Positions 55,005-64,000 of a stretch of 64,000 bases of DNA are shown here, piece by piece (position 1 is the stretch's first letter; every line of letters starts with the position of its first letter). Source of the DNA: Synergistaceae bacterium (lineage in GTDB: Bacteria; Synergistota; Synergistia; Synergistales; Synergistaceae); NCBI GenBank assembly GCA_030523725.1, contig JAUNHV010000003.1, positions 1-64,000 on the forward strand. The letters run 5' to 3'. The notes beneath the pieces were generated by a model. It was given only the letters and a program-made list of their open reading frames with translations, was not told the DNA's origin and searched no databases. A program made the position numbers and the translations under genes.

Positions 55005-55134
55005 ATTTAGCCATAAGCGCTGTGCTACGCACAGCTAACATAAGCGTCAAGGCTATGTCTTGACTTACATAAAGAGTTTTTTTCAGTGGACGAAGTACGC
55101 CCTTTATGTTCCTTGTGTTCTTTATGGTTACATA
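55005..55134 (+). repeat. GCCATAA/GCTAACATAA hairpin repeat
   Basis: TAGCCATAAGCGC, a GCTGTGC/GCACAGC hairpin, GCTAACATAAGC, then GTCAAGGC and TTACATAAAGAG, followed by CTTTATG/TTCTTTATGG short repeats. It lies between gyrB and the XRE gene. Confidence 0.7.
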
Positions 55135-55155
55135 CTATTTAGCGGGAGTTCAAAT

Positions 55156-55512
55156 ATGAGCATAGGGACAAGAATTAAAACTATAAGGAGAGCACTGGAC
55201 TATTCGCAAGAATATTTAGCTAAGCAGGTTGACATCAGCCGTGTTTTTGTGCAGTCAATTGAGGTTGGTAGGAGAAATCCTTCCATGAAAACCTTAAAAA
55301 AAATTGCTAAGGTGCTTGGTGTTCAGATTCAAGATATTTTGCGAGATTACTCAGACGAAGAAAAATCAGCTAGAATTCAGCTTGAAAGTATCTTTTCTGG
55401 TGAAGAAAATATTGAACTTTGGTATAAAAGGCAAAAGTTATCTCGTTCTACTTGTACTAAACTTTATAAAATTATACAGGCTGTTTTAGACGACGAGGAC
55501 GAAGTCGAATAA
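55156..55512 (+). CDS. XRE-family DNA-binding regulator
   Basis: This 118-residue protein has an N-terminal Cro/CI helix-turn-helix (residues 3-58, with LAKQVDISRVFVQSIEVGRR). The C-terminal half is acidic and helical with no named domain. The upstream in-frame ATG at 55060 is in the repeat region; GCGGGAGTTC precedes the ATG at 55156 and fits better. It is alone between gyrB and a terminator. The gene could regulate itself or a neighbour; no operator is identified. Confidence 0.85.
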   Translation: MSIGTRIKTIRRALDYSQEYLAKQVDISRVFVQSIEVGRRNPSMKTLKKIAKVLGVQIQDILRDYSDEEKSARIQLESIFSGEENIELWYKRQKLSRSTCTKLYKIIQAVLDDEDEVE

Positions 55513-55524
55513 ATTAGCATATTG

Positions 55525-55556
55525 AAAAAGGAGAGTCGATACTCTCCTTTTTTTAG
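55525..55556 (+). terminator. Intrinsic terminator after the XRE gene
   Basis: AAAAAGGAGAGT/ACTCTCCTTTTT around CGAT, then T residues. Confidence 0.9.
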
Positions 55557-55573
55557 ACAAAATTTGAATGTGA

Positions 55574-56557
55574 ATGAACGAGATGAATATAATGAATAAA
55601 ATTGTCGAAGTAAAGAAAATACCGAAGAAAACTTTTTTTCTACCATTCGCAGCCTGCCGTGGCAAATGCGTTTATTGCAATCAAAATGCAATCACTGGAG
55701 TACAAGAGATAATATCCCTTGACAAGGTTGCAAATGAGCTTTCGTTTTTAGAAACACCGCACGAAGTGTGTTTCTTTGGCGGTTCATTTTGTCGTTTTCC
55801 TAAAGAAACGGTATTTGCTTATCTAGATGCTGTGAAAGACTGTGCCCCAGACGGGAGCACAATTCGCTTTTCAACATATCCTTGCGATTTGGACGAAGAA
55901 TCATTTAGGCACAGGATAAAAACATATCCACTTTCCTGTGTTGAGTTTGGTATCCAGTCAATGGATGAGACTACCCTTGCCGTAACTCGTAGAGTTCAAG
56001 ATCCGACAACAATCTTAAAAAGTCTTGAAGTGTTAAAATCAGAAAAAATCCCGTTAGGGGTGCAGCTCATGGCAGGATTGCCTGGACAAACAAAGGAAAG
56101 CTCTCTTGCTGATTTGGAAAAATTGGCAAAGGTTAAAGGTAATGAACTATGGGATCTTCGCCTTTATCCTTGCCTTGTAATTTCTGGTACTGTGCTAGAA
56201 AAAATGTATAATGTTTCTAGCTACACTCCATTGTCACTGGAACAGGCAATAGACTGGGGGGCAGATTTCTTAAATAGGGCACTTGAATTAGGCTTTAATC
56301 CTATCAGGATTGGTCTGCAAGAAACTGACAGTCTTGCAACATCTGTTATAGCTGGGCCACATCACCCTGCACTTGGAGAACTCATCGAAGGGATAGCACT
56401 TGCTAGAAGATTAGCAAGGTTAAATAAAGTCAAATGGATTGTCCACAAAAAAGATATATCAAAATTAACTGGTCATGATAACTTTGGTTTTAAGGAATTG
56501 GCAAGGCTCACAATGCAAAGCCTTGAAAACACTAAAAAAGATGTAACTTTTATATAA
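55574..56557 (+). CDS. Radical SAM protein (ELP3-like)
   Basis: This 327-residue protein opens LPFAACRGKCVYCNQNAITG, giving the C-x3-C-x2-C cluster site at about residues 28-35. VCFFGGSFCRFP and ELWDLRLYPCLVISGT are typical of the ELP3-related radical-SAM group, with LGVQLMAGLPGQTKESS as the SAM glycine loop. The histone-acetyltransferase part of true ELP3 is missing. Several ATGs could be starts; the first is given. The substrate is not known. An Old Yellow Enzyme homologue follows 15 bases later. Confidence 0.78.
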   Translation: MNEMNIMNKIVEVKKIPKKTFFLPFAACRGKCVYCNQNAITGVQEIISLDKVANELSFLETPHEVCFFGGSFCRFPKETVFAYLDAVKDCAPDGSTIRFSTYPCDLDEESFRHRIKTYPLSCVEFGIQSMDETTLAVTRRVQDPTTILKSLEVLKSEKIPLGVQLMAGLPGQTKESSLADLEKLAKVKGNELWDLRLYPCLVISGTVLEKMYNVSSYTPLSLEQAIDWGADFLNRALELGFNPIRIGLQETDSLATSVIAGPHHPALGELIEGIALARRLARLNKVKWIVHKKDISKLTGHDNFGFKELARLTMQSLENTKKDVTFI

Positions 56558-56571
56558 AAGGGAGGAAAAAA

Positions 56572-57657
56572 ATGTATATACCACTAACAAGACAGGAAAA
56601 GATAGCAGTCAGAAAACTCTTTACGCCATGGCAGTGTGGTAATATGACCCTGAAAAATCGTTTCTTTCGTGCAGCAACATGGCTTGCCGCTTGCGGGCAA
56701 AAAGGACATGCCACAGAGATATCTGCTTCACGTCAATTAGAAGTAGCTCAGGGAGGGGCGTCACTTGTAATTTCAGAATATGCTGCAGTGGAAGAAGCTT
56801 CTCTCTTGTCGCCTGGTATGTGGGGTCTTTTTGACGAATCAGAAATTGCTCCATTAAAATCTTTAACAGATAAAATCCACGAGGCAGGCTCGTATTTTTT
56901 CGTTCAGCTTGTCCACCTTGGTAATATTGAGACGACGACGGAAAATGACATTGAGCGAATCATAAAGGCTTTTGCCCGTGCCGCTGTCATAGCAAAAGAC
57001 GGTGGAGCAGATGGAATTGAAATACATGCTGCTCACGGATTTTTACTTAATCAATTTATGTCCCCAATTTTGAATAAAAGAAACGACAATTGGGGAGGAG
57101 ATGAAAAGAAACGTCTGAACTTCACAAAAGCTGTTTTTAAGGCAATTCGTTCTGCTGTTGGGGATGATTATCCCATCTGGGCAAAATTTAGCATAGGAGA
57201 AGGTGTTGATGGTGGTTACACAGAAGAAGAGGGCGTGCGCATGGTGTTGAATTTACTTGACGAGGGCTTAGATGGAATAGAAATTTCCTGTGGCTCTGCA
57301 CGTTCAATAAAAACAAAACGTCCTTGTATGGTGGGTGTTACACAGGCGACAGAAGCACCTTGGAGCAAATGGGCAAAGCAAATAAAGCAAGCAAGACCAA
57401 ACAAAACAGTGATCCTAACCGGTGGGCTTCGCACATTAAAAATTTTGGCAAAACTTTTTGACGATGGAGTATGTGACGCCTTTTCGCTCTCTCGTCCTTT
57501 TATTTGCGAAAGTGATTTGGTGAACCGTTGGGCAGAGGATGATGATAGGCCGAGTGCTTGCATTTCATGTAATGCTTGTTTTAAAACTGCTAAGGACGGT
57601 GCTATCTATTGTCCCGTAATGAAGGATAAAATTGAAGGTGATTGGGACGCGCTATAA
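56572..57657 (+). CDS. Old Yellow Enzyme-type NADH:flavin oxidoreductase
   Basis: This 361-residue FMN enzyme reduces activated alkenes or related compounds. The FMN-barrel motifs include FRAATWLAA, EIHAAHGFLLNQFMSP and NKRNDNWGG. A short C-terminal cysteine group, CISCNACF followed by a later Cys, suggests an iron-sulfur binding extension, but the full 2-domain length of enoate reductases is absent. GGGAGGAAAAAA precedes the ATG. It is likely co-transcribed with the radical-SAM gene. Confidence 0.85.
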   Translation: MYIPLTRQEKIAVRKLFTPWQCGNMTLKNRFFRAATWLAACGQKGHATEISASRQLEVAQGGASLVISEYAAVEEASLLSPGMWGLFDESEIAPLKSLTDKIHEAGSYFFVQLVHLGNIETTTENDIERIIKAFARAAVIAKDGGADGIEIHAAHGFLLNQFMSPILNKRNDNWGGDEKKRLNFTKAVFKAIRSAVGDDYPIWAKFSIGEGVDGGYTEEEGVRMVLNLLDEGLDGIEISCGSARSIKTKRPCMVGVTQATEAPWSKWAKQIKQARPNKTVILTGGLRTLKILAKLFDDGVCDAFSLSRPFICESDLVNRWAEDDDRPSACISCNACFKTAKDGAIYCPVMKDKIEGDWDAL

Positions 57658-57791
57658 CACACAGCAATATAACATCCTTCCAGCCTATTCTTATTACCCA
57701 ATTTTATAAAAATTTTGCATGATTATGTGGTATACTACTTACCTAGATTGGTATTTAACTTTCGAATTTGATTTTGTAAAGGTGTTGCACG

Positions 57792-58295
57792 ATGGAACTT
57801 TGGGATATATATGACAAAAACAAGCAAAAAACCGGTCGCACTATGGTGCGAAACGATTGGAATATGGCTGACGGAGATTTTCACCTCTCCGTTTTGTGCC
57901 TTGTAAAAACCAAAGACAATAAATTTTTAATTACCCGCCGAGCTTTAGACAAGGAATGGGCGGCGGGGCACTGGGAGATTCCCGGCGGCGGTGTGATGTC
58001 TGGCGAAACATCACTTGACACATTCTTTCGTGAATTACAGGAAGAAACTGGCATAAATGCACGCGGCAAGGTTGTAAATCTTGTTTTCTCTTATAAACGG
58101 GAAAACCACGAAGCAAAAAATAACTATTTTGTTGATGTTTATTCTGTTACGTTGGATGAAACAGACCGATGTGTATTCATTCAAAAAAGCGAAGTGACAG
58201 GTTATAAATTTGCTACTAAACAGGAAATTGAAGATATCGCTTCCCGTGGCGAGTTTTTACACTATGACAGCATAAAAGAAATTTTTGACAAATAG
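57792..58295 (+). CDS. Nudix hydrolase
   Basis: This 167-residue enzyme has a complete Nudix box: Gly66, Glu72, then REL-EE-TGI at residues 80-88, which binds metal. Nudix proteins hydrolyse nucleoside diphosphate derivatives; the first residues (MELWDIYD) match IPP-isomerase-like/MutT-like members. Substrate is not assigned. It starts with GTAAAGGTGTTGC upstream. lysS follows 27 bases later. Confidence 0.88.
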   Translation: MELWDIYDKNKQKTGRTMVRNDWNMADGDFHLSVLCLVKTKDNKFLITRRALDKEWAAGHWEIPGGGVMSGETSLDTFFRELQEETGINARGKVVNLVFSYKRENHEAKNNYFVDVYSVTLDETDRCVFIQKSEVTGYKFATKQEIEDIASRGEFLHYDSIKEIFDK

Positions 58296-58322
58296 ATAGA
58301 AGTTGCCTGAAAGGAATATAAG

Positions 58323-59855
58323 ATGGAACAAGAACAACAGAACCAGAACAATAAACAGCAAAATCAGCAGACGACACAGCCTGAGGAAGAAATCTTTCGC
58401 CAAAGGAAAGACAAACTGGAACGTCTTCGTACTGAAGAAAATTATGACCCATATCAGCAAGATCACTACGAGGTGGAGCATAATCTTGCCTATGTTAAAG
58501 AAAAATTTGGCAGCCTCGAGGAAAATGGCTGGGGCAAAGAAGATATAAAAACTGCTGGACGCATTATGATTCTTCGCCGTCACGGCAAGACAGCATTCGC
58601 CACCTTTGCGGATGAAACAGAGACGTTACAAATCTGTTTCAATTTTAATATGCTTGGCGAGGAAAAATATACATTTTTCAAAAAATGGGTAGATGCAGGA
58701 GATTTTGTTGGACTTACTGGTGAGCCATTTCGTACGCAAACTGGCGAGCTGACCCTTGCTGTTAAGGACTTTGTGCTTTTGTCAAAAGCACTCCGCCCAA
58801 TGCCAGAGAAATATCATGGCTTGAAAGACATGGAGCTCCGCTATCGTCAGCGCTATGCAGACCTCATAGCAAATCCAGAGGTGCGCCAGACATTTCGAAA
58901 GCGTTCTCGTATAATTTCTACACTTCGTCGTGTGTTGGAAGAAAATGGCACGCTAGAGGTTGAAACGCCGATTCTTTCTGTGGTTGCTGGTGGTGCAAAT
59001 GCACGTCCATTCGTAACACACCACAACACACTTGACATTGATATGTATATGAGGATTGCAACGGAGCTGCACTTAAAACGCCTTGTGGTCGGAATGATGG
59101 GCAGAGTCTATGAGATTGGCAAGCAATTCCGCAATGAGGGTATGGACATTCGCCACAATCCAGAATTTACGAGCCTTGAAGTCTATTGGCCATATGCAAA
59201 TTATGTTGATATGATGAATCTGACGGAAGACCTTATCGTAGCAGCAGCAGACGAAGTTTGTGGCAGACACATCACCTATTGCGACAAGGAAATCAGCCTT
59301 GAAAAACCTTTCCGCCGTGCAACAATGACGGAGCTTGTGAAGGAAGAAACTGGGCTTGACTTTGACGCAATAAACGACACAGAAGCAAAGAAACAGGCAA
59401 CCTTAAAAGGGCTTGAGATAAAGCCAAGCTACACAAAGTGGGACATCTTGCCACTTTTCTTTGAGGAATTTGTGGAAGAAAAATTGATAAATCCAACATT
59501 TGTGATCGGACATCCTACAGTCATTTCTCCTCTTTCCAAGAGGAACAAGAAAAATCCTAACGTGACAGACAGATTTGAGCTTTTCATAAACGGTTGGGAA
59601 TTTGCAAACGCTTTCTCTGAGTTGAACGATCCACTAGATCAGCGTGAAAGATTTTTGGATCAAGCAAGAAAAAGAACCGAGGGTGACGAAGAAAGCCACC
59701 CGTTTGACGAGGACTTTATCAACGCCCTTGAATATGCTATGCCACCAACAGGTGGTCTCGGTGTAGGAATCGACCGTCTTGTAATGCTCCTTACAGGAGA
59801 AAAGAGCATTAGAGACGTCATATTCTTCCCAACAATGAAGCCAGTGGAAGAATAA
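58323..59855 (+). CDS. lysS: Lysyl-tRNA synthetase (class II)
   Basis: This 510-residue enzyme charges tRNA-Lys. The N-terminal anticodon-binding OB domain (residues 60-170) is followed by class II motif 2 ([17 protein letters not shown]) and motif 3 ([13 protein letters not shown]). The N-terminal 25 residues are Gln/Glu-rich. GAAAGGAATATAAG precedes the ATG. No T-box leader is visible, and there is no terminator before the rfb genes. Confidence 0.96.
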   Translation: MEQEQQNQNNKQQNQQTTQPEEEIFRQRKDKLERLRTEENYDPYQQDHYEVEHNLAYVKEKFGSLEENGWGKEDIKTAGRIMILRRHGKTAFATFADETETLQICFNFNMLGEEKYTFFKKWVDAGDFVGLTGEPFRTQTGELTLAVKDFVLLSKALRPMPEKYHGLKDMELRYRQRYADLIANPEVRQTFRKRSRIISTLRRVLEENGTLEVETPILSVVAGGANARPFVTHHNTLDIDMYMRIATELHLKRLVVGMMGRVYEIGKQFRNEGMDIRHNPEFTSLEVYWPYANYVDMMNLTEDLIVAAADEVCGRHITYCDKEISLEKPFRRATMTELVKEETGLDFDAINDTEAKKQATLKGLEIKPSYTKWDILPLFFEEFVEEKLINPTFVIGHPTVISPLSKRNKKNPNVTDRFELFINGWEFANAFSELNDPLDQRERFLDQARKRTEGDEESHPFDEDFINALEYAMPPTGGLGVGIDRLVMLLTGEKSIRDVIFFPTMKPVEE

Positions 59856-59917
59856 CAATATCAATCATAATTTTTGCGATGCAAAAAAATCAAAAAAATG
59901 GAGAAGGGACAATACAT

Positions 59918-60805
59918 ATGAAAGGAATAATTTTAGCCGGTGGAGCTGGAACAAGGCTCTACCCATTAACGATGGTGACAAGTAAGCAGTTGCTACCTAT
60001 TTACGACAAACCCATGGTGTATTATCCTCTTTCTACCCTTATGCTTGCTGGCATAAAAGATATACTCATTATCTCCACACCAGTAGATTTGCCAAATTTT
60101 GAGCGACTTCTTGGTGATGGTTCTGCTTACGGAGTCAACCTTTCATACAAGGTTCAGCCATCTCCAGATGGTCTTGCACAAGCTTTTATTCTTGGCGAAG
60201 AATTTATTGGTGATGATGCCTGTGCTATGGTGCTAGGTGATAACATTTTTTATGGTAATGGATTTAGTAAATCGCTAAAAGCTGCTGTTGCCAATGCAGA
60301 AAAAAATAAGTGTGCGACAGTCTTTGGCTACTACGTTAACGACCCTGAGCGCTTTGGTGTGGTGGAGTTTGATAAGGCAGGCAAGGCAATTAGCATTGAA
60401 GAAAAACCGAAAAATCCAAAATCAAACTACGCTGTGACGGGACTTTATTTTTATCCAGCTGGTGTATCAAGAATGGCAAATATGGTTAAGCCTTCTGCTC
60501 GAGGTGAGTTGGAAATAACAACCTTGAATGAGATGTATTTGGTCAAAGGGGAACTTGATGTTCAACTTCTTGGACGCGGCTATGCATGGCTTGATACTGG
60601 AACAATGGACAGCCTTACAGAAGCATCGATGTTTGTGCAGATGATTCAAAAACGTCAAAGTATCGTTATCTCCGCACCTGAAGAAATTGCATTTATGAAT
60701 GGTTGGATTAGCGAAACAGAACTACTAAAATCTGCTGAAAAATATGGCAAAAGTCCATACGGTCAACACCTCAAGAATGTTGCTAACGGAAGATTGTATT
60801 ATTAA
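59918..60805 (+). CDS. rfbA: Glucose-1-phosphate thymidylyltransferase
   Basis: This 295-residue enzyme makes dTDP-glucose, the first step to dTDP-L-rhamnose. [16 protein letters not shown] is the nucleotide motif, and LGDNIFYG and EEKPKNPKS are family sites. The in-frame start at 59879 adds residues not found in relatives; GAGAAGGGAC fits the ATG at 59918. It opens the rfbA-B-D-C operon, each gene within 18 bases of the next. Confidence 0.96.
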   Translation: MKGIILAGGAGTRLYPLTMVTSKQLLPIYDKPMVYYPLSTLMLAGIKDILIISTPVDLPNFERLLGDGSAYGVNLSYKVQPSPDGLAQAFILGEEFIGDDACAMVLGDNIFYGNGFSKSLKAAVANAEKNKCATVFGYYVNDPERFGVVEFDKAGKAISIEEKPKNPKSNYAVTGLYFYPAGVSRMANMVKPSARGELEITTLNEMYLVKGELDVQLLGRGYAWLDTGTMDSLTEASMFVQMIQKRQSIVISAPEEIAFMNGWISETELLKSAEKYGKSPYGQHLKNVANGRLYY

Positions 60806-60822
60806 GGAAGGGAACTGTTACC

Positions 60823-61842
60823 ATGACTATTGTTGTTACAGGTGGAGCTGGATTTATTGGCAGTAATTTTATTTTTCATATGTTAAATAAATATCCTGAT
60901 TACCGCATTGTTTGTCTTGATTGCTTAACCTACGCTGGTAATTTGTCAACCCTAGCTCCAATTATGGATAATCCAAATTTTAGGTTTGTCAAAGAAAGTA
61001 TTACTGACAGAACAGCTGTTTATAAACTTTTTGAAGAAGAAAAACCAGACGTGATTGTAAATTTTGCTGCAGAAAGCCACGTTGACAGAAGTATAGAAAA
61101 TCCACAGGTGTTTCTGGATACAAATATTATTGGAACTTCTGTTTTAATGGACGCCTGCAGAAAATATGGGATAAAGCGTTATCATCAAGTGTCTACAGAT
61201 GAGGTTTATGGCGATTTACCGTTAGATAGACCAGACCTTTTTTTCACTGAGGAAACGCCAATTCATACGTCAAGCCCATATTCGAGCAGTAAGGCAGGGG
61301 CAGACCTGCTTGTGCTTGCATACCACAGAACATATGGACTACCTGTAACAATTTCTCGTTGTTCAAATAACTATGGCCCATATCATTTTCCAGAAAAGCT
61401 CATTCCTTTGATGATTGCAAATGCTCTAAACGACAAGCCTCTTCCTGTCTATGGAAAAGGTGAAAATATTCGTGACTGGCTTTATGTTGAAGACCATTGC
61501 AAGGCAATAGACCTCATCATACACAATGGCAGAGTGGGTGAAGTTTATAACATTGGTGGTCACAATGAAATGAAAAATATCGACATTGTAAAAATCATTT
61601 GTCACGAGCTCGGCAAACCAGAGAGCCTCATTACATACGTTACAGACCGCAAAGGGCATGATATGCGTTATGCAATAGATCCAACAAAAATTCATACAGA
61701 ACTCGGATGGTTGCCGGAAACACGTTTTGCAGATGGCATAAAGAAAACGATTAAATGGTATTTGGAAAACAGAGAATGGTGGGAGACTATTATTTCCGGT
61801 GAATACCAAACTTATTACGAAAGAATGTATGGAAATAGGTAA
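60823..61842 (+). CDS. rfbB: dTDP-glucose 4,6-dehydratase
   Basis: This 339-residue SDR enzyme makes dTDP-4-keto-6-deoxyglucose. GGAGFIGSNFI binds NAD, TDEVYGDL is typical, and YSSSKAGAD holds the Tyr-Lys pair. AAGGAAGGGAACTGTTACC precedes the ATG. It is the second gene of the rhamnose operon, translated just after rfbA. Confidence 0.96.
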   Translation: MTIVVTGGAGFIGSNFIFHMLNKYPDYRIVCLDCLTYAGNLSTLAPIMDNPNFRFVKESITDRTAVYKLFEEEKPDVIVNFAAESHVDRSIENPQVFLDTNIIGTSVLMDACRKYGIKRYHQVSTDEVYGDLPLDRPDLFFTEETPIHTSSPYSSSKAGADLLVLAYHRTYGLPVTISRCSNNYGPYHFPEKLIPLMIANALNDKPLPVYGKGENIRDWLYVEDHCKAIDLIIHNGRVGEVYNIGGHNEMKNIDIVKIICHELGKPESLITYVTDRKGHDMRYAIDPTKIHTELGWLPETRFADGIKKTIKWYLENREWWETIISGEYQTYYERMYGNR

Positions 61843-61850
61843 ATCATACA

Positions 61851-62762
61851 ATGAAATATTTTGTAACAGGTGTTAATGGACAGCTTGGCTATGACGTGTG
61901 TCGTGAACTTCAAAAGCGCCACATAGATTTCGTGGCAAGCGATATAACACCGGAATATGCTGGTCTTTACCATGACATACTGCCACTTGAATATGTTGCG
62001 CTCGATATTACTGACAAGCAGACAGTGGAAAACACCTTGCAAAAGGTCTCACCATCTGTCATAATTCACTGTGCTGCATGGACTGCAGTTGATGCAGCAG
62101 AAGATGAGGCTAACAAGCCAAGGGTTTGGGCGGTCAATGTTAGCGGAACGGCAAATTTGGCACGAGTAGCAGCTTCAACCAATGCAAAGATAGTTTACAT
62201 CAGTACAGATTATGTGTTTGATGGCAGTGGTAGTGAACCGTGGAAAGCTGATCAACAAAATTTTGCCCCACTCAATGTATATGGGGCTTCAAAGTTAGCT
62301 GGAGAAAAAGCAGTGGCATCTGAAACAGACAAATTTTTCATAGTTCGCATTGCTTGGGTATTTGGTAAGAATGGGAATAATTTTATCAAAACTATGCTCA
62401 AAATCGCCAGAACTCACGACACTCTTCGTGTAGTATGTGATCAAATTGGGAATCCAACTTACACAGAGGATTTGTCACGTCTCTTGGTCGATATGACACA
62501 AACGGAAAAATTTGGTTATTATCACGCAACAAATGAAGGTGAATTTATTTCTTGGGCAGACTTTGCCAAAGAAATTTTTGCCAAGGCTAACTTGACTGCA
62601 AAAGTTATTCCAGTAACCACACATGAATACGGGCTGTCAAAAGCTAAACGCCCTTTTAACAGCAGATTAGACAAAAGCAAGCTCACCGCAAACGGATTTA
62701 CTCCTTTACCACATTGGAAAGACGCAATAAAAAAATTCATTATGGAAGTAAAAGAGAACTAA
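61851..62762 (+). CDS. rfbD: dTDP-4-dehydrorhamnose reductase
   Basis: This 303-residue SDR performs the last reduction to dTDP-L-rhamnose. VTGVNGQLGYDV binds NADPH, STDYVFDG and YGASKLAGE are the active-site motifs. In this operon rfbD precedes rfbC, an order seen in several bacteria. Eight bases separate it from rfbB. Confidence 0.96.
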   Translation: MKYFVTGVNGQLGYDVCRELQKRHIDFVASDITPEYAGLYHDILPLEYVALDITDKQTVENTLQKVSPSVIIHCAAWTAVDAAEDEANKPRVWAVNVSGTANLARVAASTNAKIVYISTDYVFDGSGSEPWKADQQNFAPLNVYGASKLAGEKAVASETDKFFIVRIAWVFGKNGNNFIKTMLKIARTHDTLRVVCDQIGNPTYTEDLSRLLVDMTQTEKFGYYHATNEGEFISWADFAKEIFAKANLTAKVIPVTTHEYGLSKAKRPFNSRLDKSKLTANGFTPLPHWKDAIKKFIMEVKEN

Positions 62763-62775
62763 TAAGGAGCAAGGC

Positions 62776-63378
62776 ATGGCACAGATTAAGGTAACAAAAT
62801 GTCCAATAGATGGACTTTATATAATTGAACCTACAGTTCACGGAGACGCAAGAGGTTTTTTCTTTGAAGCATACAACGAGCGAGAAATGGCAGAAGCAGG
62901 ACTTGATATGCATTTTGTTCAGGATAATCAGAGTATGTCTAAAAAAGGTGTCTTGCGCGGGCTTCATTTTCAGAAGAAGTTTCCACAAGGAAAACTTGTT
63001 CGTACCCTTTCTGGTCGTGTTTTTGACGTTGCTGTTGATATCAGACACGGTAGCAAGACCTTTGGCAAGTGGTTTGGCATTGAACTCTCAAGCGATAACA
63101 AAAAACAATTTTATATCTCACCAGGCTTTGCGCATGGTTTTATAGTTTTGTCCGACACTGCTGAATTTCTCTATAAAACCACAGATTACTGGCATCCAAA
63201 TGACGAAGGTGGACTTGCCTGGAACGACCCTACAATAGGAATTGAATGGCCAGAAATTGTTGGAACATATACTGGCAGTGCTAGCCACATTGGCTACACC
63301 ATGAAAGATGGTACAGCGCTCATTATGGCTGAGAAAGATGAAAAATGGAATGGATTGTCAAATGGTAATAAGGAGTAG
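62776..63378 (+). CDS. rfbC: dTDP-4-dehydrorhamnose 3,5-epimerase
   Basis: This 200-residue cupin-fold enzyme epimerises C3 and C5 of the 4-keto sugar. VLRGLHFQ contains the conserved His, and FYISPGFAHGFIVLSDTAEF is the other site. GGAGCAAGGC precedes the ATG. A GT2 gene starts 14 bases after it, which may use the rhamnose made here. Confidence 0.95.
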   Translation: MAQIKVTKCPIDGLYIIEPTVHGDARGFFFEAYNEREMAEAGLDMHFVQDNQSMSKKGVLRGLHFQKKFPQGKLVRTLSGRVFDVAVDIRHGSKTFGKWFGIELSSDNKKQFYISPGFAHGFIVLSDTAEFLYKTTDYWHPNDEGGLAWNDPTIGIEWPEIVGTYTGSASHIGYTMKDGTALIMAEKDEKWNGLSNGNKE

Positions 63379-63392
63379 GTTATAGACAGCTG

Positions 63393-64000
63393 ATGAAGAT
63401 AGATGTTGTTTGTCCTTTGTATAAAGCCGAATCGCTTATTGACCAACTTATTGAGGGAATTAAAGGTCAAATTAGCGTAGAACTTTGTCACGTAATTTTT
63501 CCAATCACGCAATCTCAAAACGACGAAGAAGTGATTAGGAAAATCACTGAGGCAGGATTTGAGTATTTTCTGTTAAAAAAAGAAGACTTTTCCCACAGTC
63601 TTACCCGCCAAAAAGCAATGTTTAAGTTTTGCACAAGTGATATTGTTATCTTAATCACACACGATGTAAAATTCATTAAGCAAGATGCTTTTACCAAACT
63701 TGCAGCAGCTATAAAAGATGACATTGTTTTTGCTTACGGACGACAAATTTGCCCCAACAAATCCATTGAGTATTACATTAGGTGCAAGAACTATGGTGAT
63801 GAATCTGCAGTTGTTTCAATGGATGACATCTCTAGCCGCCAGCCCAACGCATTTTTTGCCTCAGATGCTTTTGCCGCTTATAACAGACATGTTTTCGTCA
63901 AACTTGGAGGTTATGGTACAGAAAGTATGCAATTTAACGAAGATACTTTCTATGCAAAAAAAGTTTTAGAGCATGGTTACAAGAAAGCTTATGTTGCGGA
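63393..64000 (+). CDS. Family 2 glycosyltransferase, 3' end cut by window
   Basis: About 202 residues are present. The start VVCPLYKAESLIDQLIEGI matches GT2 enzymes, and ILITHDVKF is the likely DxD-type metal site (T-H-D). FFASDAFAAYNR and NEDTFYA fit rhamnosyltransferase-like members. The ATG directly after rfbC and the rhamnose pathway make rhamnosyl transfer a good guess. The reading frame is open to the window end. Confidence 0.8.
   Translation, partial: MKIDVVCPLYKAESLIDQLIEGIKGQISVELCHVIFPITQSQNDEEVIRKITEAGFEYFLLKKEDFSHSLTRQKAMFKFCTSDIVILITHDVKFIKQDAFTKLAAAIKDDIVFAYGRQICPNKSIEYYIRCKNYGDESAVVSMDDISSRQPNAFFASDAFAAYNRHVFVKLGGYGTESMQFNEDTFYAKKVLEHGYKKAYVA

Overview
The window is a dense, AT-rich bacterial chromosome segment with no rRNA, CRISPR array, phage or complete insertion sequence. 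The gene set suggests a strictly anaerobic, Gram-negative-walled Firmicute, most likely a Negativicutes member. Evidence is the Firmicutes-type DUF1659/DUF2922 pair, a single-chain pyruvate:ferredoxin oxidoreductase, radical-SAM and corrinoid-reactivation genes, and outer-membrane glycan genes (an O-antigen-ligase-like protein, a lipid-A-disaccharide-synthase-like protein and the dTDP-rhamnose genes). The taxonomic call is inference; no 16S gene is present.

1-14.6 kb is the accessory-looking part. It holds an Rpn-type nuclease gene bracketed by inverted repeat modules, pyruvate:ferredoxin oxidoreductase, a DUF4143 ATPase with a perfect palindrome upstream, two pairs of small secreted cysteine-motif proteins, and pyrE-pyrB-pyrI interrupted by a four-helix-bundle gene that sits between two near-identical repeat elements. 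It also has a large three-way-junction inverted repeat before a sigma-region-4-like gene, and a tRNA-Val. Several intergenic repeat families are concentrated here and reappear near 51.4-51.7 and 55.0 kb.

14.6-21.6 kb carries potassium uptake (trkA-trkH), an OFA-type MFS transporter, and acpP-fabF-rnc followed by a pilus-like small protein. 21.7-28.5 kb is a surface-glycan island: two GT8 enzymes, a sialyltransferase-like protein, a GT4 enzyme and an O-antigen ligase/GT2 fusion. 28.6-33.1 kb is a minus-strand operon (Ntn-hydrolase, mtaB, PAP2 phosphatase, dus).

33.2-51.2 kb is mostly housekeeping: an MscS-like channel with rsmG, ligA with a B12-type radical SAM and a BFD-like ferredoxin, fabD-fabG-mreB, a YkgJ-type protein, a pyridoxal kinase, a corrinoid-protein reactivator with a MetH-activation-like partner, trxB-fic, an acyltransferase and a Nif3-like protein. 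51.7-64 kb carries an LpxB-like protein, gyrB, an XRE regulator, a radical SAM enzyme, an Old Yellow Enzyme homologue, a Nudix hydrolase, lysS, the full dTDP-L-rhamnose pathway (rfbA-B-D-C) and the start of a GT2 gene cut by the window edge.

Functionally, fabD/fabG/acpP/fabF supply acyl chains, the LpxB-like protein, WaaL-like fusion, GT8/GT4/GT2 enzymes and rfb genes point to LPS or capsule assembly, and the 2Fe-2S, radical-SAM and corrinoid genes fit anaerobic metabolism. The best candidates for something undescribed are the repeat-bracketed Rpn gene with nuclease-free relatives, the repeat-flanked four-helix-bundle gene inside the pyr cluster, the conserved-leader/divergent-body secreted peptides, the three-way-junction element, and an RNase III lacking two conserved active-site acids.
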